From: Peribacillus frigoritolerans
Lineage (GTDB): Bacteria > Bacillota > Bacilli > Bacillales > DSM-1321
Reading direction: 5' to 3'
NCBI RefSeq assembly: GCF_040250305.1
Contig: NZ_CP158190.1
Coordinates: forward strand, 4,620,001-4,684,000
DNA: 64,000 nt
The notes below the pieces were generated by a model. That model worked only from the letters and a program-made list of their open reading frames with translations, was not told the origin of the DNA and searched no databases. Below are positions 34,740 to 43,606 of this stretch, one piece after another; the stretch's first letter is position 1, and each line of letters starts with the position of its first letter. Made by a program: the position numbers and the translations under genes.

Positions 34740-36050
34740 TTGAATCTCAGTACGTTAATGAAAAAAGAGGTCAATATCCTTGCTTTGATGCTGTTAACAG
34801 TGCCATTAGCAGGCGAATTGAGTTTTTATCCTTTAAATGAAACGTTTCGGGTAAGTTTTGGTCCGCCTGTACTTTTCTTCTTTTTACTATTATTACAGAA
34901 AACGCCTGCCATTCTTTCGGGCTTTCTGACAGGAACAATGGTTGTGGCATTTCGTATTCTTATAGATTTTTTCATGCATGATAGTTTTTCCTGGGCTTCC
35001 GCATTTCAAGTTCATTATCCAAGTTTTTTCTTTTATTTCACCTACTGCTTTCTTTTTTATTTAGTGAAAATAAATCGCTTTCAAAACCGATCTTTAATTA
35101 TTGGATTTATTGGTCTCATTATCGAAATATTTTCCGACTCTGTAGAATTGATCTTTCAATATATTGTATTGGAAACAACAATTACTCTAAGTTCACTGAA
35201 CGAGATGATCATGATCGCATTCGCCCACAGTTTTATCGTTTTAAGTTTTTTTAATATGATGAAACTTTATGAAGCACAATCAAGGGAACGACAAATCAGA
35301 AAACAAAATGAACATATGCTGATGCTCATTTCCAACTTATACGAGGAAACGATTCATTTAAAAAAAACATTAAAAAATGCTGAGAATATTACAAAGAAAT
35401 CGTATGATTTGTATCGAGATTTAAAAGCTCTGGAAAAACAGGAAAAGCAACCTCATGTTTTTACAGAGCCATATAGTCAAAAAGCATTGCGCATTGCGGG
35501 TGAAATGCATGAAGTCAAGAAAGATAATCAACGGATTTTTGCCGGTCTCTCCAAATTGATTTCCAATGAGAGTTTTAAAGATTATATGAATGCTGCTGAA
35601 CTTTTTCATTTAATTATCCGAATTAATGAAAAATATGCATTATCACTAGGAAAGGATATACAATTTGAATATTCATTGGATGAAAAAAATGATTCACATT
35701 ATCATGTGTATACCGTGTTATCTCTTTTCAATAATTTAGTCGCAAATGCAGTTGAAGCAATTAAAGAAAAGGGAATCGTCCGTTTAAGTTTGGGTGAAAT
35801 TCATGACAATGTAGAATTTAAAGTTGCTGATACTGGACCTGGAATTCCTCAAAAATATCAGACTGTGATATTCAAACCTGGGTTCACTTCAAAATATGAT
35901 CATTTCGGGACACCCTCAACAGGGATTGGTCTCTCATATGTTAAAGAGGTCGTAAAAGAACTGGGAGGCGATATCCTGTTTGAGAATAGTTTTAACGGCG
36001 CCGTTTTTTCAATAAGATTACCCATTCATAAGTTGATCCAGAAAGGATGA
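34740..36050 (+). CDS. glnK: Sensor histidine kinase GlnK (YcbA-like)
   Basis: A 436-residue membrane sensor. Five or six N-terminal membrane helices (about residues 10-190) are followed by a coiled-coil linker. The phospho-acceptor helix contains GEMHEVKKDNQR (His about residue 275), and the HATPase_c domain has NNLVANAVEAI, DTGPGIP and GIGLSYVKEVV. The start is TTG 34740, after GGGAGGTGA; the upstream frame has no site. It lies 4 bp before the response regulator and diverges from glutaminase, as in B. subtilis GlnK-GlnL. Note the B. subtilis signal is glutamine. Confidence 0.9.
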   Translation: MNLSTLMKKEVNILALMLLTVPLAGELSFYPLNETFRVSFGPPVLFFFLLLLQKTPAILSGFLTGTMVVAFRILIDFFMHDSFSWASAFQVHYPSFFFYFTYCFLFYLVKINRFQNRSLIIGFIGLIIEIFSDSVELIFQYIVLETTITLSSLNEMIMIAFAHSFIVLSFFNMMKLYEAQSRERQIRKQNEHMLMLISNLYEETIHLKKTLKNAENITKKSYDLYRDLKALEKQEKQPHVFTEPYSQKALRIAGEMHEVKKDNQRIFAGLSKLISNESFKDYMNAAELFHLIIRINEKYALSLGKDIQFEYSLDEKNDSHYHVYTVLSLFNNLVANAVEAIKEKGIVRLSLGEIHDNVEFKVADTGPGIPQKYQTVIFKPGFTSKYDHFGTPSTGIGLSYVKEVVKELGGDILFENSFNGAVFSIRLPIHKLIQKG

Positions 36051-36054
36051 TTCC

Positions 36055-37002
36055 ATGCGTTTTTTTATAACAGATGATGATTGTGCCATACGTTCGAACT
36101 TAAGCCAAATTATAGAGAACGAAGATTTAGGAGAAGTGGTGGAGGAAGCCGAGGATGGAAGTCTATTGGAAGGGCATATTTTGAATTTAAAACAAATTGA
36201 TATATTATTCATTGATTTATTAATGCCCATCCGGGATGGCATTGAGACACTTCGTCATATAAAAAGTACATTTAACGGAAAAATAATAATGATTTCGCAG
36301 GTTGAATCAAAGGAGCTGATTGGTGAGGCATACTCACTTGGAATAGATTATTATATTACCAAACCAATCAATCGTATTGAGATATTAACAGTTATCCGAA
36401 AAGTTATGGAACGGATTCATTTAGAAAGATCGATCACAAATATCCAAGCCTCTTTGAATGGTGTATTGAATTTTGAACAGCCAAAAGTTGATAAATCCAA
36501 TAGTTTTAATGAAAAAAGTATAAGTGAGGTAGGTGAATTCCTACTATCGGAATTAGGAATCGTTGGAGAAAATGGCGCAAAAGATTTAATGGAGATGCTT
36601 CAGTATTTATTTATGTATGAAAGGACTTTTACTTTTGGAAAGCATTTCCCTACCCTTAAGGATATCTTTGTAGAAATCACCAAAAAAAAGCTCGGCACAT
36701 CAGCTTTGCAGGCTGATATCAATCGAGAAATAAAAGCTGCCGAACAGCGAATACGCAGAACGATCAACCATTCCTTAAATCATTTTGCCTCGCTCGGTTT
36801 AACGGATTTTTCAAATCCGAAGTTTGAAAATTATGCTTCCAAATTTTTTGATTTCACAGTCGTTCGCCAAAAGATGAAAGAACTTCAAAATGATTCAACT
36901 ATAGTTCTTACACCTACCCGGGTAAATACAAAAAAGTTTATTCAAGTATTTTATTTCGAAGCGAAACGATTGAATCCTGATGAAATGATTAGATATAGAT
37001 AA
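36055..37002 (+). CDS. glnL: Response regulator GlnL (YcbB-like)
   Basis: A 315-residue protein: a receiver domain (about residues 1-120) with the acidic pocket DDD at 7-9, the phospho-Asp in LFIDLLMPIRDG (about 55) and the Lys of YYITKPINR (about 104). The C-terminal YcbB-type DNA-binding domain follows (about 150-315). The ATG has an AGAAAGGATG site. It is translationally close to glnK. In B. subtilis GlnL activates the glutaminase-transporter operon, which here lies divergently just upstream. Confidence 0.92.
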   Translation: MRFFITDDDCAIRSNLSQIIENEDLGEVVEEAEDGSLLEGHILNLKQIDILFIDLLMPIRDGIETLRHIKSTFNGKIIMISQVESKELIGEAYSLGIDYYITKPINRIEILTVIRKVMERIHLERSITNIQASLNGVLNFEQPKVDKSNSFNEKSISEVGEFLLSELGIVGENGAKDLMEMLQYLFMYERTFTFGKHFPTLKDIFVEITKKKLGTSALQADINREIKAAEQRIRRTINHSLNHFASLGLTDFSNPKFENYASKFFDFTVVRQKMKELQNDSTIVLTPTRVNTKKFIQVFYFEAKRLNPDEMIRYR

Positions 37003-37044
37003 CCCCTATTAAAACAAAAAACGGCGGAAGCACTCAAAAAACAT

Positions 37045-37073
37045 AAAATCCCCTGAAGATTTCAGGGGATTTT
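37045..37073 (+). terminator. Bidirectional terminator between glnL and the siderophore operon
   Basis: AAAATCCCCTGAA pairs perfectly with TTCAGGGGATTTT around GAT, with A/T runs on both sides serving two convergent units. Confidence 0.9.
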
Positions 37074-37082
37074 AGCAAGTTC

Positions 37083-38090
37083 TTATTTTTTCAACAATAA
37101 ATACATGAAATAAGGAGCACCGATCAATGCGACCATGATACCTGCAGGAATCCCCTCGGGTTCAATTATATTACGGCCTATCGTATCGGCAAGCAGCAAT
37201 AGCCATCCACCGATTAAAATGGCAACCGGAATGAATAGTTGATTTCGTGGTCCTACCAAGGATTTTGCTATATGCGGGGACATAAGTCCAATGAATGCAA
37301 TTCCGCCTGTAACAGAAACGGCAGCCGCTGCCAATGCTACAGCCGTGATCAGCAGTACGATCCGCTCCTTTTCAATCGATACACCGACCCCAATTGCGAC
37401 CGGTTCACTTAAACCAAGCAGATTCAAACGATTTGCTTTATATAAAGTGAATGGAATGAGGATGATTAACCATGGAATGATTGCCCATATGAAAGGCCAG
37501 TCCGTGCCCCATATATTTCCCGCCAACCATTTGGCGATGAAATCGACCTTCGCTCGTTCCGCTGACGAAATGAGGACAATCATCAGGCCTGAAAGCGCCA
37601 TTGAAAAACCTACGCCAATCAACACTAACCGAACGGGTTCAAGGCCACTCTTTCTCTTGTATGAGAGGATATATATTAAACAGGCCGTCAGTAACGCGCC
37701 GATAAAACCGACAAGCGGAACCATATAAACAAACGAACCAGCGTCAAGCGGGAAAAACAGAAAGAAAGCCGCAATGGCAACACCTGCTCCTGAGTTGATC
37801 CCGATGATTCCGGGATCGGCTAAATCATTACGTGTGATACCTTGTAGAATGGCTCCCGACAGTGCAAGGGCCATGCCTGCTAAAAGGGTGATGATGATTC
37901 GCGGTAAGCGGACGGAAAATAATATGAATTCCTCTTTAAACGTTCCTTGCCCGAAGAGCGTTGGAAACAGTCGACCTAAAGAAAGATTGGAATATCCCGA
38001 ACACGTCCCTATAATGATCGTAATGATAATGAGTGCAGTTAATGCCCCTATTATCCAACGCTGTTTTTTGACTAAAGCTGACTGGATCAT
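37083..38090 (-). CDS. yfhA: Siderophore ABC transporter permease (FecCD family, YfhA-like)
   Basis: A 335-residue permease with about ten membrane helices. The family motif LAGMALALSGAILQGITRNDLADPGIIGINSGAG (residues about 66-99) and the ATPase-contact region GGIAFIGLMSPHIAKSL (about 265) are typical of BtuC/FhuB-type subunits. Its start overlaps the stop of the other permease by 4 bp, so the two are translationally coupled and should form a heterodimer. It is the last gene of a Fur-controlled four-gene operon. Confidence 0.9.
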   Translation of the reverse strand: MIQSALVKKQRWIIGALTALIIITIIIGTCSGYSNLSLGRLFPTLFGQGTFKEEFILFSVRLPRIIITLLAGMALALSGAILQGITRNDLADPGIIGINSGAGVAIAAFFLFFPLDAGSFVYMVPLVGFIGALLTACLIYILSYKRKSGLEPVRLVLIGVGFSMALSGLMIVLISSAERAKVDFIAKWLAGNIWGTDWPFIWAIIPWLIILIPFTLYKANRLNLLGLSEPVAIGVGVSIEKERIVLLITAVALAAAAVSVTGGIAFIGLMSPHIAKSLVGPRNQLFIPVAILIGGWLLLLADTIGRNIIEPEGIPAGIMVALIGAPYFMYLLLKK

Positions 38091-39097
38091 GAAAATGCTT
38101 TACCTCCTTTACGCACGATTAGGAGGAAGAAAGGTAAACCTATCATCGCAACAACCGCTACCACAGGTGTTTCATATGGAGAATTGACGGTACGGCCGAT
38201 CGTATCGGCAAGCAGCATGAAAGTGGCTCCCAAAATAGCAGACATAGGGAGGATGAATCGATAATCCGTACCCACGATAGCCCGAACGATATGGGGGACC
38301 ATTAACCCGATGAACACCATATTTCCAACAAGCGCAACGGCTGCGCCTGCCAGGAGAATGATGACTACGAAGAGAACCGCCTTTATTTGTGTTGTCTTTT
38401 GCCCTAAGCCAACCGCCACTTCTTCACTTAAGCTAAGTATGGTGAGCTGTCTGGAAAAGATAAGGGAGATCAGGATGCCTATTAAAATGAACGGGACGAT
38501 TACGCGAAGCTGCTCCCATGAAGTTCCGATATTCCCGCCAGCTGTCCACATCGATACATCTTTTGATACCTTGAAGTAAATGCCGACCCCTTGCGAAACG
38601 GCAAATAGGAATGCAGAGACTGCAGCACCAGCCAATACGATCCGTATAGGGGAAAATCCTCCCTTTTTGACCGCACCGATTCCGAAAACCATGGTTGCCC
38701 CGACAGCGGAACCTATAAAACACGCAATCATGATTCCTAAGTTATTAGCATTTGGAATAAATGCCAAAGTGATTGCGAGACCTGCATTGGCTCCTGCCGT
38801 CAATCCAAGCAACCCAGGATCGGCAAGTGGATTCCTGGTCATTCCCTGCATGATGGCACCAGAAACGGCAAGCGCTGCACCCACGAAGATTGCCCCCACT
38901 TCACGCGGGAAACGGATTTCCCGGATGATTGAAAGCTTTTCACCGGCAGCATTTGATGTCAGTGCTTGCCAGACATCTTTTACAGTAACATCCGCCGCAC
39001 CAAATGCCATTGAAATAATGAACATGCCTATGAATACAGCAATCCCTATGATCAGTTTATATATAAATGGGATGAAACGTTGATTTTCATTAGTCAT
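38087..39097 (-). CDS. yfiZ: Siderophore ABC transporter permease (FecCD family, YfiZ-like)
   Basis: A 336-residue permease partner. It shows the same FecCD signature (AALAVSGAIMQGMTRNPLADPGLLGLTAGANAG) and the coupling motif GNMVFIGLMVPHIVRAIVG. About ten membrane helices are expected. It overlaps the next permease by 4 bp and follows the binding-protein gene by 66 bp, giving the order ATPase, binding protein, permease, permease. Substrate class (ferric siderophore) is known for the family; the particular siderophore is not. Confidence 0.9.
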   Translation of the reverse strand: MTNENQRFIPFIYKLIIGIAVFIGMFIISMAFGAADVTVKDVWQALTSNAAGEKLSIIREIRFPREVGAIFVGAALAVSGAIMQGMTRNPLADPGLLGLTAGANAGLAITLAFIPNANNLGIMIACFIGSAVGATMVFGIGAVKKGGFSPIRIVLAGAAVSAFLFAVSQGVGIYFKVSKDVSMWTAGGNIGTSWEQLRVIVPFILIGILISLIFSRQLTILSLSEEVAVGLGQKTTQIKAVLFVVIILLAGAAVALVGNMVFIGLMVPHIVRAIVGTDYRFILPMSAILGATFMLLADTIGRTVNSPYETPVVAVVAMIGLPFFLLIVRKGGKAFS

Positions 39098-39163
39098 CTG
39101 TCTCTCTCATCTCTTTTTTATAGAATAAAAGGAGAGGAATTGGAATCCCTCTCCCTCGCTGTA

Positions 39164-40084
39164 TTATTTTCCAAGAAAACTTTTGGAAAAGAAGTCTAAC
39201 TGGTAATCTAATGTTATTGGATCATTGAAGTAGAATTCTTTCGCATTCACTTCAAATAGTTTATTGTTTTTAACAGCAGGAATGTTTTTATACGTATCAG
39301 TTTGTTGGAACGAATTGTCCTCGTCTTTATTATTACTCAAAATCACATAATCACCAGCATAGTCTGCCAGAACTTCTAAAGATAAAGCAAAGTAACCATC
39401 TTTCAACGCTGCTTCTTTTACTTTTTCAGGCATGGCCAACTTCATTTCTTGATAAAGGATTTCCGTTCCACGACCCCAATTATCGCCAAATACATAGAAC
39501 TGTTTGTCAAACTTTTCGAATACGGAAACGGTTGTATCTTCACCGATTTTGGCTTTAATGTCTTCACCGGTTGTTTTTGCCCGTTTTTTGAAATCATCCA
39601 CCCAAGCTTGGGCTTCTTTTTCTTTATTCAAAAGCTTGCCAATTTCTACGTGCTGTGTTAAATAGTCCACTTTTCCGTATGTATACGTTACGGTTGGAGC
39701 AATTTCACTTAATTTATCAACATTTTTAATCGTTGATAAACCAATGATTAAATCCGGATCCAACTCGATAATCTTTTCCAGGTCTTCGTCCGTCACTTCT
39801 TCGACATCTTTTAATTCCTTAAAGTTCGGGTTCATTTTAGACCATGAATCGACACCTACAAGGTTAACATCCAAAGCCATTACGTTACCTGCGAAAGTGG
39901 ATAGTACTAGAACACGCTGAGGATCTGCCGGAACTTCAACAGGACCATTTTCAGATTGATATGTGATGGTACCTGATTTTTCCTTTTTGGAAGCCGAGCT
40001 TTTTTCTTTTTCGGCTGACTCGTTACCACAAGCACTAATAATTAACACTAACAGCAGTATAAACGGGATCATTATCTTTTTCAT
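39164..40084 (-). CDS. Siderophore-binding lipoprotein
   Basis: A 306-residue type III solute-binding protein. The lipoprotein signal peptide has the lipobox ISAC (Cys about residue 19). The two-lobed domain includes GPVEVPADPQRVLVL, LDPDLIIGL and the C-terminal KEFYFNDPITLDYQLDFF, typical of the FhuD/YfiY group. It captures a ferric siderophore outside the membrane for the two permeases. The ATG, after AAAAGGAG, lies 50 bp inside the end of the upstream ATPase gene. Hydroxamate preference is possible but not proven. Confidence 0.88.
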   Translation of the reverse strand: MKKIMIPFILLLVLIISACGNESAEKEKSSASKKEKSGTITYQSENGPVEVPADPQRVLVLSTFAGNVMALDVNLVGVDSWSKMNPNFKELKDVEEVTDEDLEKIIELDPDLIIGLSTIKNVDKLSEIAPTVTYTYGKVDYLTQHVEIGKLLNKEKEAQAWVDDFKKRAKTTGEDIKAKIGEDTTVSVFEKFDKQFYVFGDNWGRGTEILYQEMKLAMPEKVKEAALKDGYFALSLEVLADYAGDYVILSNNKDEDNSFQQTDTYKNIPAVKNNKLFEVNAKEFYFNDPITLDYQLDFFSKSFLGK

Positions 40085-40883
40085 TTGTTGTCAAATCTCC
40101 TTTTAGTAAATTGTATGTGCTGCACATTGGTTTGTTCGTTCGTTGATCTCGTCCGATTACCGCATCAATATGGAATACTTCCTTAAGCACTTCATGAGTG
40201 ATGACTTCTTCACAATCTCCCGCTTTAACTATTTCCCCGTCCTTTAAGGCAATGATATAGTCGGCAAAGCGAGCAGCTTGGTTTAAATCATGAAGAACCA
40301 TGACAATTGTACGTCCCTGTTCTTCATTCAGCCTTTGTAATAATTCTAGAACCTCCAGCTGATGCGCCATATCCAAATAGGTGGTCGGCTCATCAAGGAA
40401 GATGATTTCCGTTTCCTGGGCAAGGGCCATCGCAATCCAAACACGCTGGCGCTGACCTCCTGATAGAGCATCCACCGGACGGAACTTGAAGTCTTTCGTG
40501 CCGGTCACTTCAAGTGCCCAATCAATCACATCATAGTCTTTTTGGGTCAGGCGCCCAAAACCTTTTTGATAGGGAAAGCGCCCATATGATACGAGCTCCC
40601 CAACCGTCAAACCGCTTGCACTCTCGGGTGTCTGCGGAAGTATGGCCATTTTTCTTGCAAGGATCTTAGTGCTTTCTTTTGAAATATTCACCCCATCTAA
40701 AACAACCGTACCTGATTGGTTTGAAATGATTCTGGTGATCGCTTTCAAAAGTGTCGATTTCCCACATCCATTTGAACCGATGATCGTCGTGATTTTTTTA
40801 TCTGGAATTTCCACACTGAGATCTTTTACAATTAAACGTTCACCATAGCCAATATTCAAATCCTCTGTATATAGGCGAACCAT
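40035..40883 (-). CDS. yusV: Siderophore ABC transporter ATPase (FhuC/YusV-like)
   Basis: A 282-residue ATPase: Walker A GSNGCGKSTL (about residue 37), signature LSGGQRQR (about 140), Walker B IIFLDEPTTYLD (about 158) and the switch His in VLHDLNQA (about 192). It is the first gene of the operon behind a Fur box. Its last 16 codons overlap the start of the binding-protein gene in another frame, an unusually long overlap for this kind of operon. In B. subtilis one YusV ATPase serves several siderophore systems; here it is encoded with its partners. Confidence 0.9.
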   Translation of the reverse strand: MVRLYTEDLNIGYGERLIVKDLSVEIPDKKITTIIGSNGCGKSTLLKAITRIISNQSGTVVLDGVNISKESTKILARKMAILPQTPESASGLTVGELVSYGRFPYQKGFGRLTQKDYDVIDWALEVTGTKDFKFRPVDALSGGQRQRVWIAMALAQETEIIFLDEPTTYLDMAHQLEVLELLQRLNEEQGRTIVMVLHDLNQAARFADYIIALKDGEIVKAGDCEEVITHEVLKEVFHIDAVIGRDQRTNKPMCSTYNLLKGDLTTNEKDNDPVYTAVSVNY

Positions 40884-40929
40884 TTTTTAACCTCCATTTA
40901 CTGAAAAATAGGTAAGTAAAAACTCAAAT

Positions 40930-40989
40930 GAAAATGATTATCATTATCCACTACTTAATTACTATAATTCTATCTAAATATATTGTCAA
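40930..40989 (-). promoter_or_regulatory. SigA promoter with near-perfect Fur box
   Basis: On the reverse strand TTGACA (plus 40984-40989) and TATAGT (plus 40961-40966) are 17 bp apart. The 19-bp Fur box at plus 40930-40948 matches GATAATGATAATCATTATC at 18 of 19 positions and lies just downstream of the start point, where bound Fur would block transcription of the siderophore operon. Confidence 0.88.
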
Positions 40990-41070
40990 TGGTAATTTCA
41001 TGGGCATATAAGAAGAAATTCTGACAGGATTTTTTGGGCCGATCCGTATTATCGACTGACAAATGAACAC

Positions 41071-41106
41071 AGTAAAGATCCCGGAAATGCTTCCGGGATC
41101 TTTACT
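41071..41106 (-). terminator. Terminator after nfrA
   Basis: A 16-bp perfect stem (AGTAAAGATCCCGGAA with its complement) around ATGC. It lies 68 bp past the nfrA stop. Confidence 0.75.
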
Positions 41107-41173
41107 GCTAGGTCCATACTCAGGACTTTGGAAGATGTCCCTTATGGGAAGGGCAATAAGCCATTTTCATCAA

Positions 41174-41923
41174 TCAATGTTTCTTAAATCCTTGCTTCTC
41201 AACATAATCTTTCATGTACAACCTGCTTTTCCTTCCAAGCATTCCAGCCATTTGCTCGGTCCAGGTGTCTTTTCGTTTACCTTCAGTCCGACGCTCGTAA
41301 TAACTGGAAATCGTTTCATTATACTCTTCAAGTTGTCCGATGAACTCTTGCTTATCCTCCTGATATCCATTTTCATGATAGATATTGGACAGCGGTAAAC
41401 GCGGCTTTTTATCCGAACGGTTTTTCGGATATCCGACCACTAGAGCGAATAATGGTATAACGCGATGCGGTATATTCAATATCGCTGACACTTCTGGGAG
41501 ATTATTGCGGATCCCGCCTATATAGCAAATGCCAAGATCCATCGATTCTGCTGCCAATGCCGCATTTTGAGCCGCAAGAGCAGCGTCAATACAGGCAACC
41601 ATGAATTTCTCCGTACTTTCAATTGATTCGGACAGGTCAGTGTTTTCCATTTCGGAAACCATATCCTGACGATATAAGTCGGCGCAAAAGACGAATAGAT
41701 GTCCATTCTTCTCTACATATGATTGTGGTCCGGCAAGTTCAGCAAGCTTGGCTTTCTTTTCCGGATCGGTTACCCCTATGATTGAATACGCTTGAATATA
41801 ACTTGAAGTCGATGCCGCTTGGGCACATTCCACAATCGTATTGATTTGCTCCTCAGACAACAACTTGTCCTCAAAAGAACGAATGGAACGGTGATCTAAA
41901 ATCTTCTCAATAATGTTATTCAA
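41174..41923 (-). CDS. nfrA: NADPH-dependent FMN nitroreductase/oxidoreductase, NfrA type
   Basis: A 249-residue flavoprotein beginning MNNIIEKILDHRSIRSFE, the FMN-binding HRSxRxF motif of the NfrA/NfsA family. It also shows QAASTSSYIQAYSIIGV, LCYIGG-like FMN contacts (MDLGICYIGGIRNNLP) and the C-terminal YYERRTEGKRKDTWTEQM typical of NfrA. The start is TTG 41923, behind GGGGTGGGAG, giving exactly the NfrA length; 25 upstream codons are excluded. It is the last gene after queG, yhbB and trmL on this strand. Confidence 0.9.
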   Translation of the reverse strand: MNNIIEKILDHRSIRSFEDKLLSEEQINTIVECAQAASTSSYIQAYSIIGVTDPEKKAKLAELAGPQSYVEKNGHLFVFCADLYRQDMVSEMENTDLSESIESTEKFMVACIDAALAAQNAALAAESMDLGICYIGGIRNNLPEVSAILNIPHRVIPLFALVVGYPKNRSDKKPRLPLSNIYHENGYQEDKQEFIGQLEEYNETISSYYERRTEGKRKDTWTEQMAGMLGRKSRLYMKDYVEKQGFKKH

Positions 41924-41994
41924 TGCTCCCACCCCTAAAGAATATGTATCCATCATCGGGGCTGAAATACCCCCGATGACAGTATTGATGAAAC

Positions 41995-42483
41995 TCAATC
42001 TTTTGTTTTCAAATCCAATTCACGGTAATTTTGCTGTCTAAGTGCTTCATAAACCAAGATGGCAGCCGTGTTCGACAGATTAAGTGAACGTACTTTATCC
42101 GTCATTGGAATCCGCAGGCACCGATCCATATTTTCTTGGATCACCTCTTTCGGGAGACCCGTCGTTTCACGGCCAAAAATGAAGTATATCTCACTGTCTT
42201 GATCACTGTAATCGAAGCTGGAATGTGGCTGCTCTCCGAATTTCGTCAAGTAATAAAATTCACCGCCGGCATTTCTTTCATAAAACTCTTCTAACGAATC
42301 ATAATAATGGATCTTTACATTCTCCCAGTAATCGAGCCCGGCCCGTTTGAGCTGTTTGTCATCCGTCGAGAAACCGAGCGGGCGAATGAGATGTAAAGAC
42401 GTATCCGTCCCTGCACACGTTCTTGCGATATTTCCTGTATTTGCTGGAATCTGTGGTTGATATAAAACTACATGTATTGACAC
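41995..42483 (-). CDS. trmL: tRNA (cytidine(34)-2'-O)-methyltransferase
   Basis: A 162-residue SPOUT methyltransferase that modifies the wobble base of tRNA-Leu. Motifs: PQIPANTGNIARTC at residue 10, FGRETTGLPKEV (about 105) and the knot SLNLSNTAAILVYEA (about 135). The start is GTG 42481-42483, eight nt after GAGGTG. It follows the yhbB-like gene in the same order as cspR/trmL in B. subtilis, and continues a tRNA-modification theme with queG. Confidence 0.93.
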   Translation of the reverse strand: MSIHVVLYQPQIPANTGNIARTCAGTDTSLHLIRPLGFSTDDKQLKRAGLDYWENVKIHYYDSLEEFYERNAGGEFYYLTKFGEQPHSSFDYSDQDSEIYFIFGRETTGLPKEVIQENMDRCLRIPMTDKVRSLNLSNTAAILVYEALRQQNYRELDLKTKD

Positions 42484-42550
42484 TTCATTTTCACCTCTAG
42501 TTTGAACTTCACCTTAATTATAGCATTAAACAAAAAAGACTAAAAACCAA

Positions 42551-43408
42551 TCACCCTCCATCCAAAATCACAAAGAACTTATAAACGATGTTCGGTGTGT
42601 ATCTGGTTGAATCCTCATATGTCCAATACCGGTGACGGCTGTTCATCGTATGTGCATTCACTAGCGGCATCCCGTCCTGATCCTTCGCCGTTACGATCAA
42701 ATTATGATCAAACCTTCCGTCCCCTTCGAAATCTATGCAGAGGATATCACCCAAATTCAATTCCTTGGCCGACCCGACCTGCTTTGTCCTGATGGCATTC
42801 CCAGCTTTAAGCAGATGGTATAAAGAATGGGCCGTCGTCCATGTATAACTCCAGCTTTTCCCTCTTATCCACCAGCCCTTACTTTTGTTTGGAGCCCCCC
42901 ACATCGGTATTCCTCCCGCATGTAAACATTGTGAAATGTAATTCGTACAATCATCAGTGAATTTATAATAAGCTGGATTAAATTCGTTCCACCAACGCTC
43001 GGCATATTGGACGGCCTTCATCCGATCATACTTATATGCGAGACGATCTGCGCCTGGATCACATTTTGGCGGTGCCTCTTCGGTTTCAAAGCTGGGAAAC
43101 AGCTCACGTTCATCCACTATATACCCATTTCGAAACCGGGCCTCCCTTTCTTCCATTTCTTCTTCTATATAAAATGAATCCTCCTGTTTCAATAAATATT
43201 GCAGGTGCACGTGATATGTCAGAACTGTATCATTATCTTCCTTTCTCTTTGAATGTACCTTGCCTGCCGCATTCACCCGAACAATTTCCGCAGCACGGTT
43301 CCTCATCATTTCCTTCTTCAAATGTAACTTCCTTTCACCCCGTTCCAGTTCATCGGAAGTATAAAACTCCACCCTTTCTTGTAAAAGGCGTTGCAATTGT
43401 TCCCTCAA
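42551..43408 (-). CDS. yhbB: Amidase-domain protein (YhbB-like)
   Basis: A 285-residue protein. An N-terminal helical domain (about residues 1-130) precedes a C-terminal amidase_6/CHAP-like domain with the candidate nucleophile Cys in FTDDCTNYISQCLHAGG (about residue 150) and His in RFDHNLIVTA (about 240). Such domains cleave cell-wall peptides or amides. I start at TTG 43408, seven nt after AAGGAGGG; the ATG two codons earlier is too close to that site. No signal peptide is visible, so it may act inside the cell or forespore. Gene order queG-yhbB-trmL matches B. subtilis. Confidence 0.8.
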   Translation of the reverse strand: MREQLQRLLQERVEFYTSDELERGERKLHLKKEMMRNRAAEIVRVNAAGKVHSKRKEDNDTVLTYHVHLQYLLKQEDSFYIEEEMEEREARFRNGYIVDERELFPSFETEEAPPKCDPGADRLAYKYDRMKAVQYAERWWNEFNPAYYKFTDDCTNYISQCLHAGGIPMWGAPNKSKGWWIRGKSWSYTWTTAHSLYHLLKAGNAIRTKQVGSAKELNLGDILCIDFEGDGRFDHNLIVTAKDQDGMPLVNAHTMNSRHRYWTYEDSTRYTPNIVYKFFVILDGG

Positions 43409-43559
43409 GTTCATGCCCTCCTTCTTACCATCTATGCTAATGTGTATGTATGAGGGCATGGACAAAAACACAATTTCATAAAATGTGGGAGTTTCAACTT
43501 TATAAATATAATGATACTTTTAAAAAGGTTTCCTTGAAGGTAACGGAATATTTTAAGCC

Positions 43560-43594
43560 AAAAAAAGCCGCCCCGTAATATTTACCGGGCGGCT
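43560..43594 (-). terminator. Terminator after queG
   Basis: On the reverse strand GCCGCCCGGTAAATATTAC folds on ACGGGGCGGC, followed by TTTTTTT. It separates queG from yhbB. Confidence 0.85.
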
Positions 43595-43606
43595 GCATTT
43601 TAAATA

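Noticed and set aside
38580..39083. 167-codon plus-strand frame opposite the YfiZ-like permease
   Set aside because: Pro/Ala/Thr-rich antisense of a hydrophobic gene; no ribosome site.
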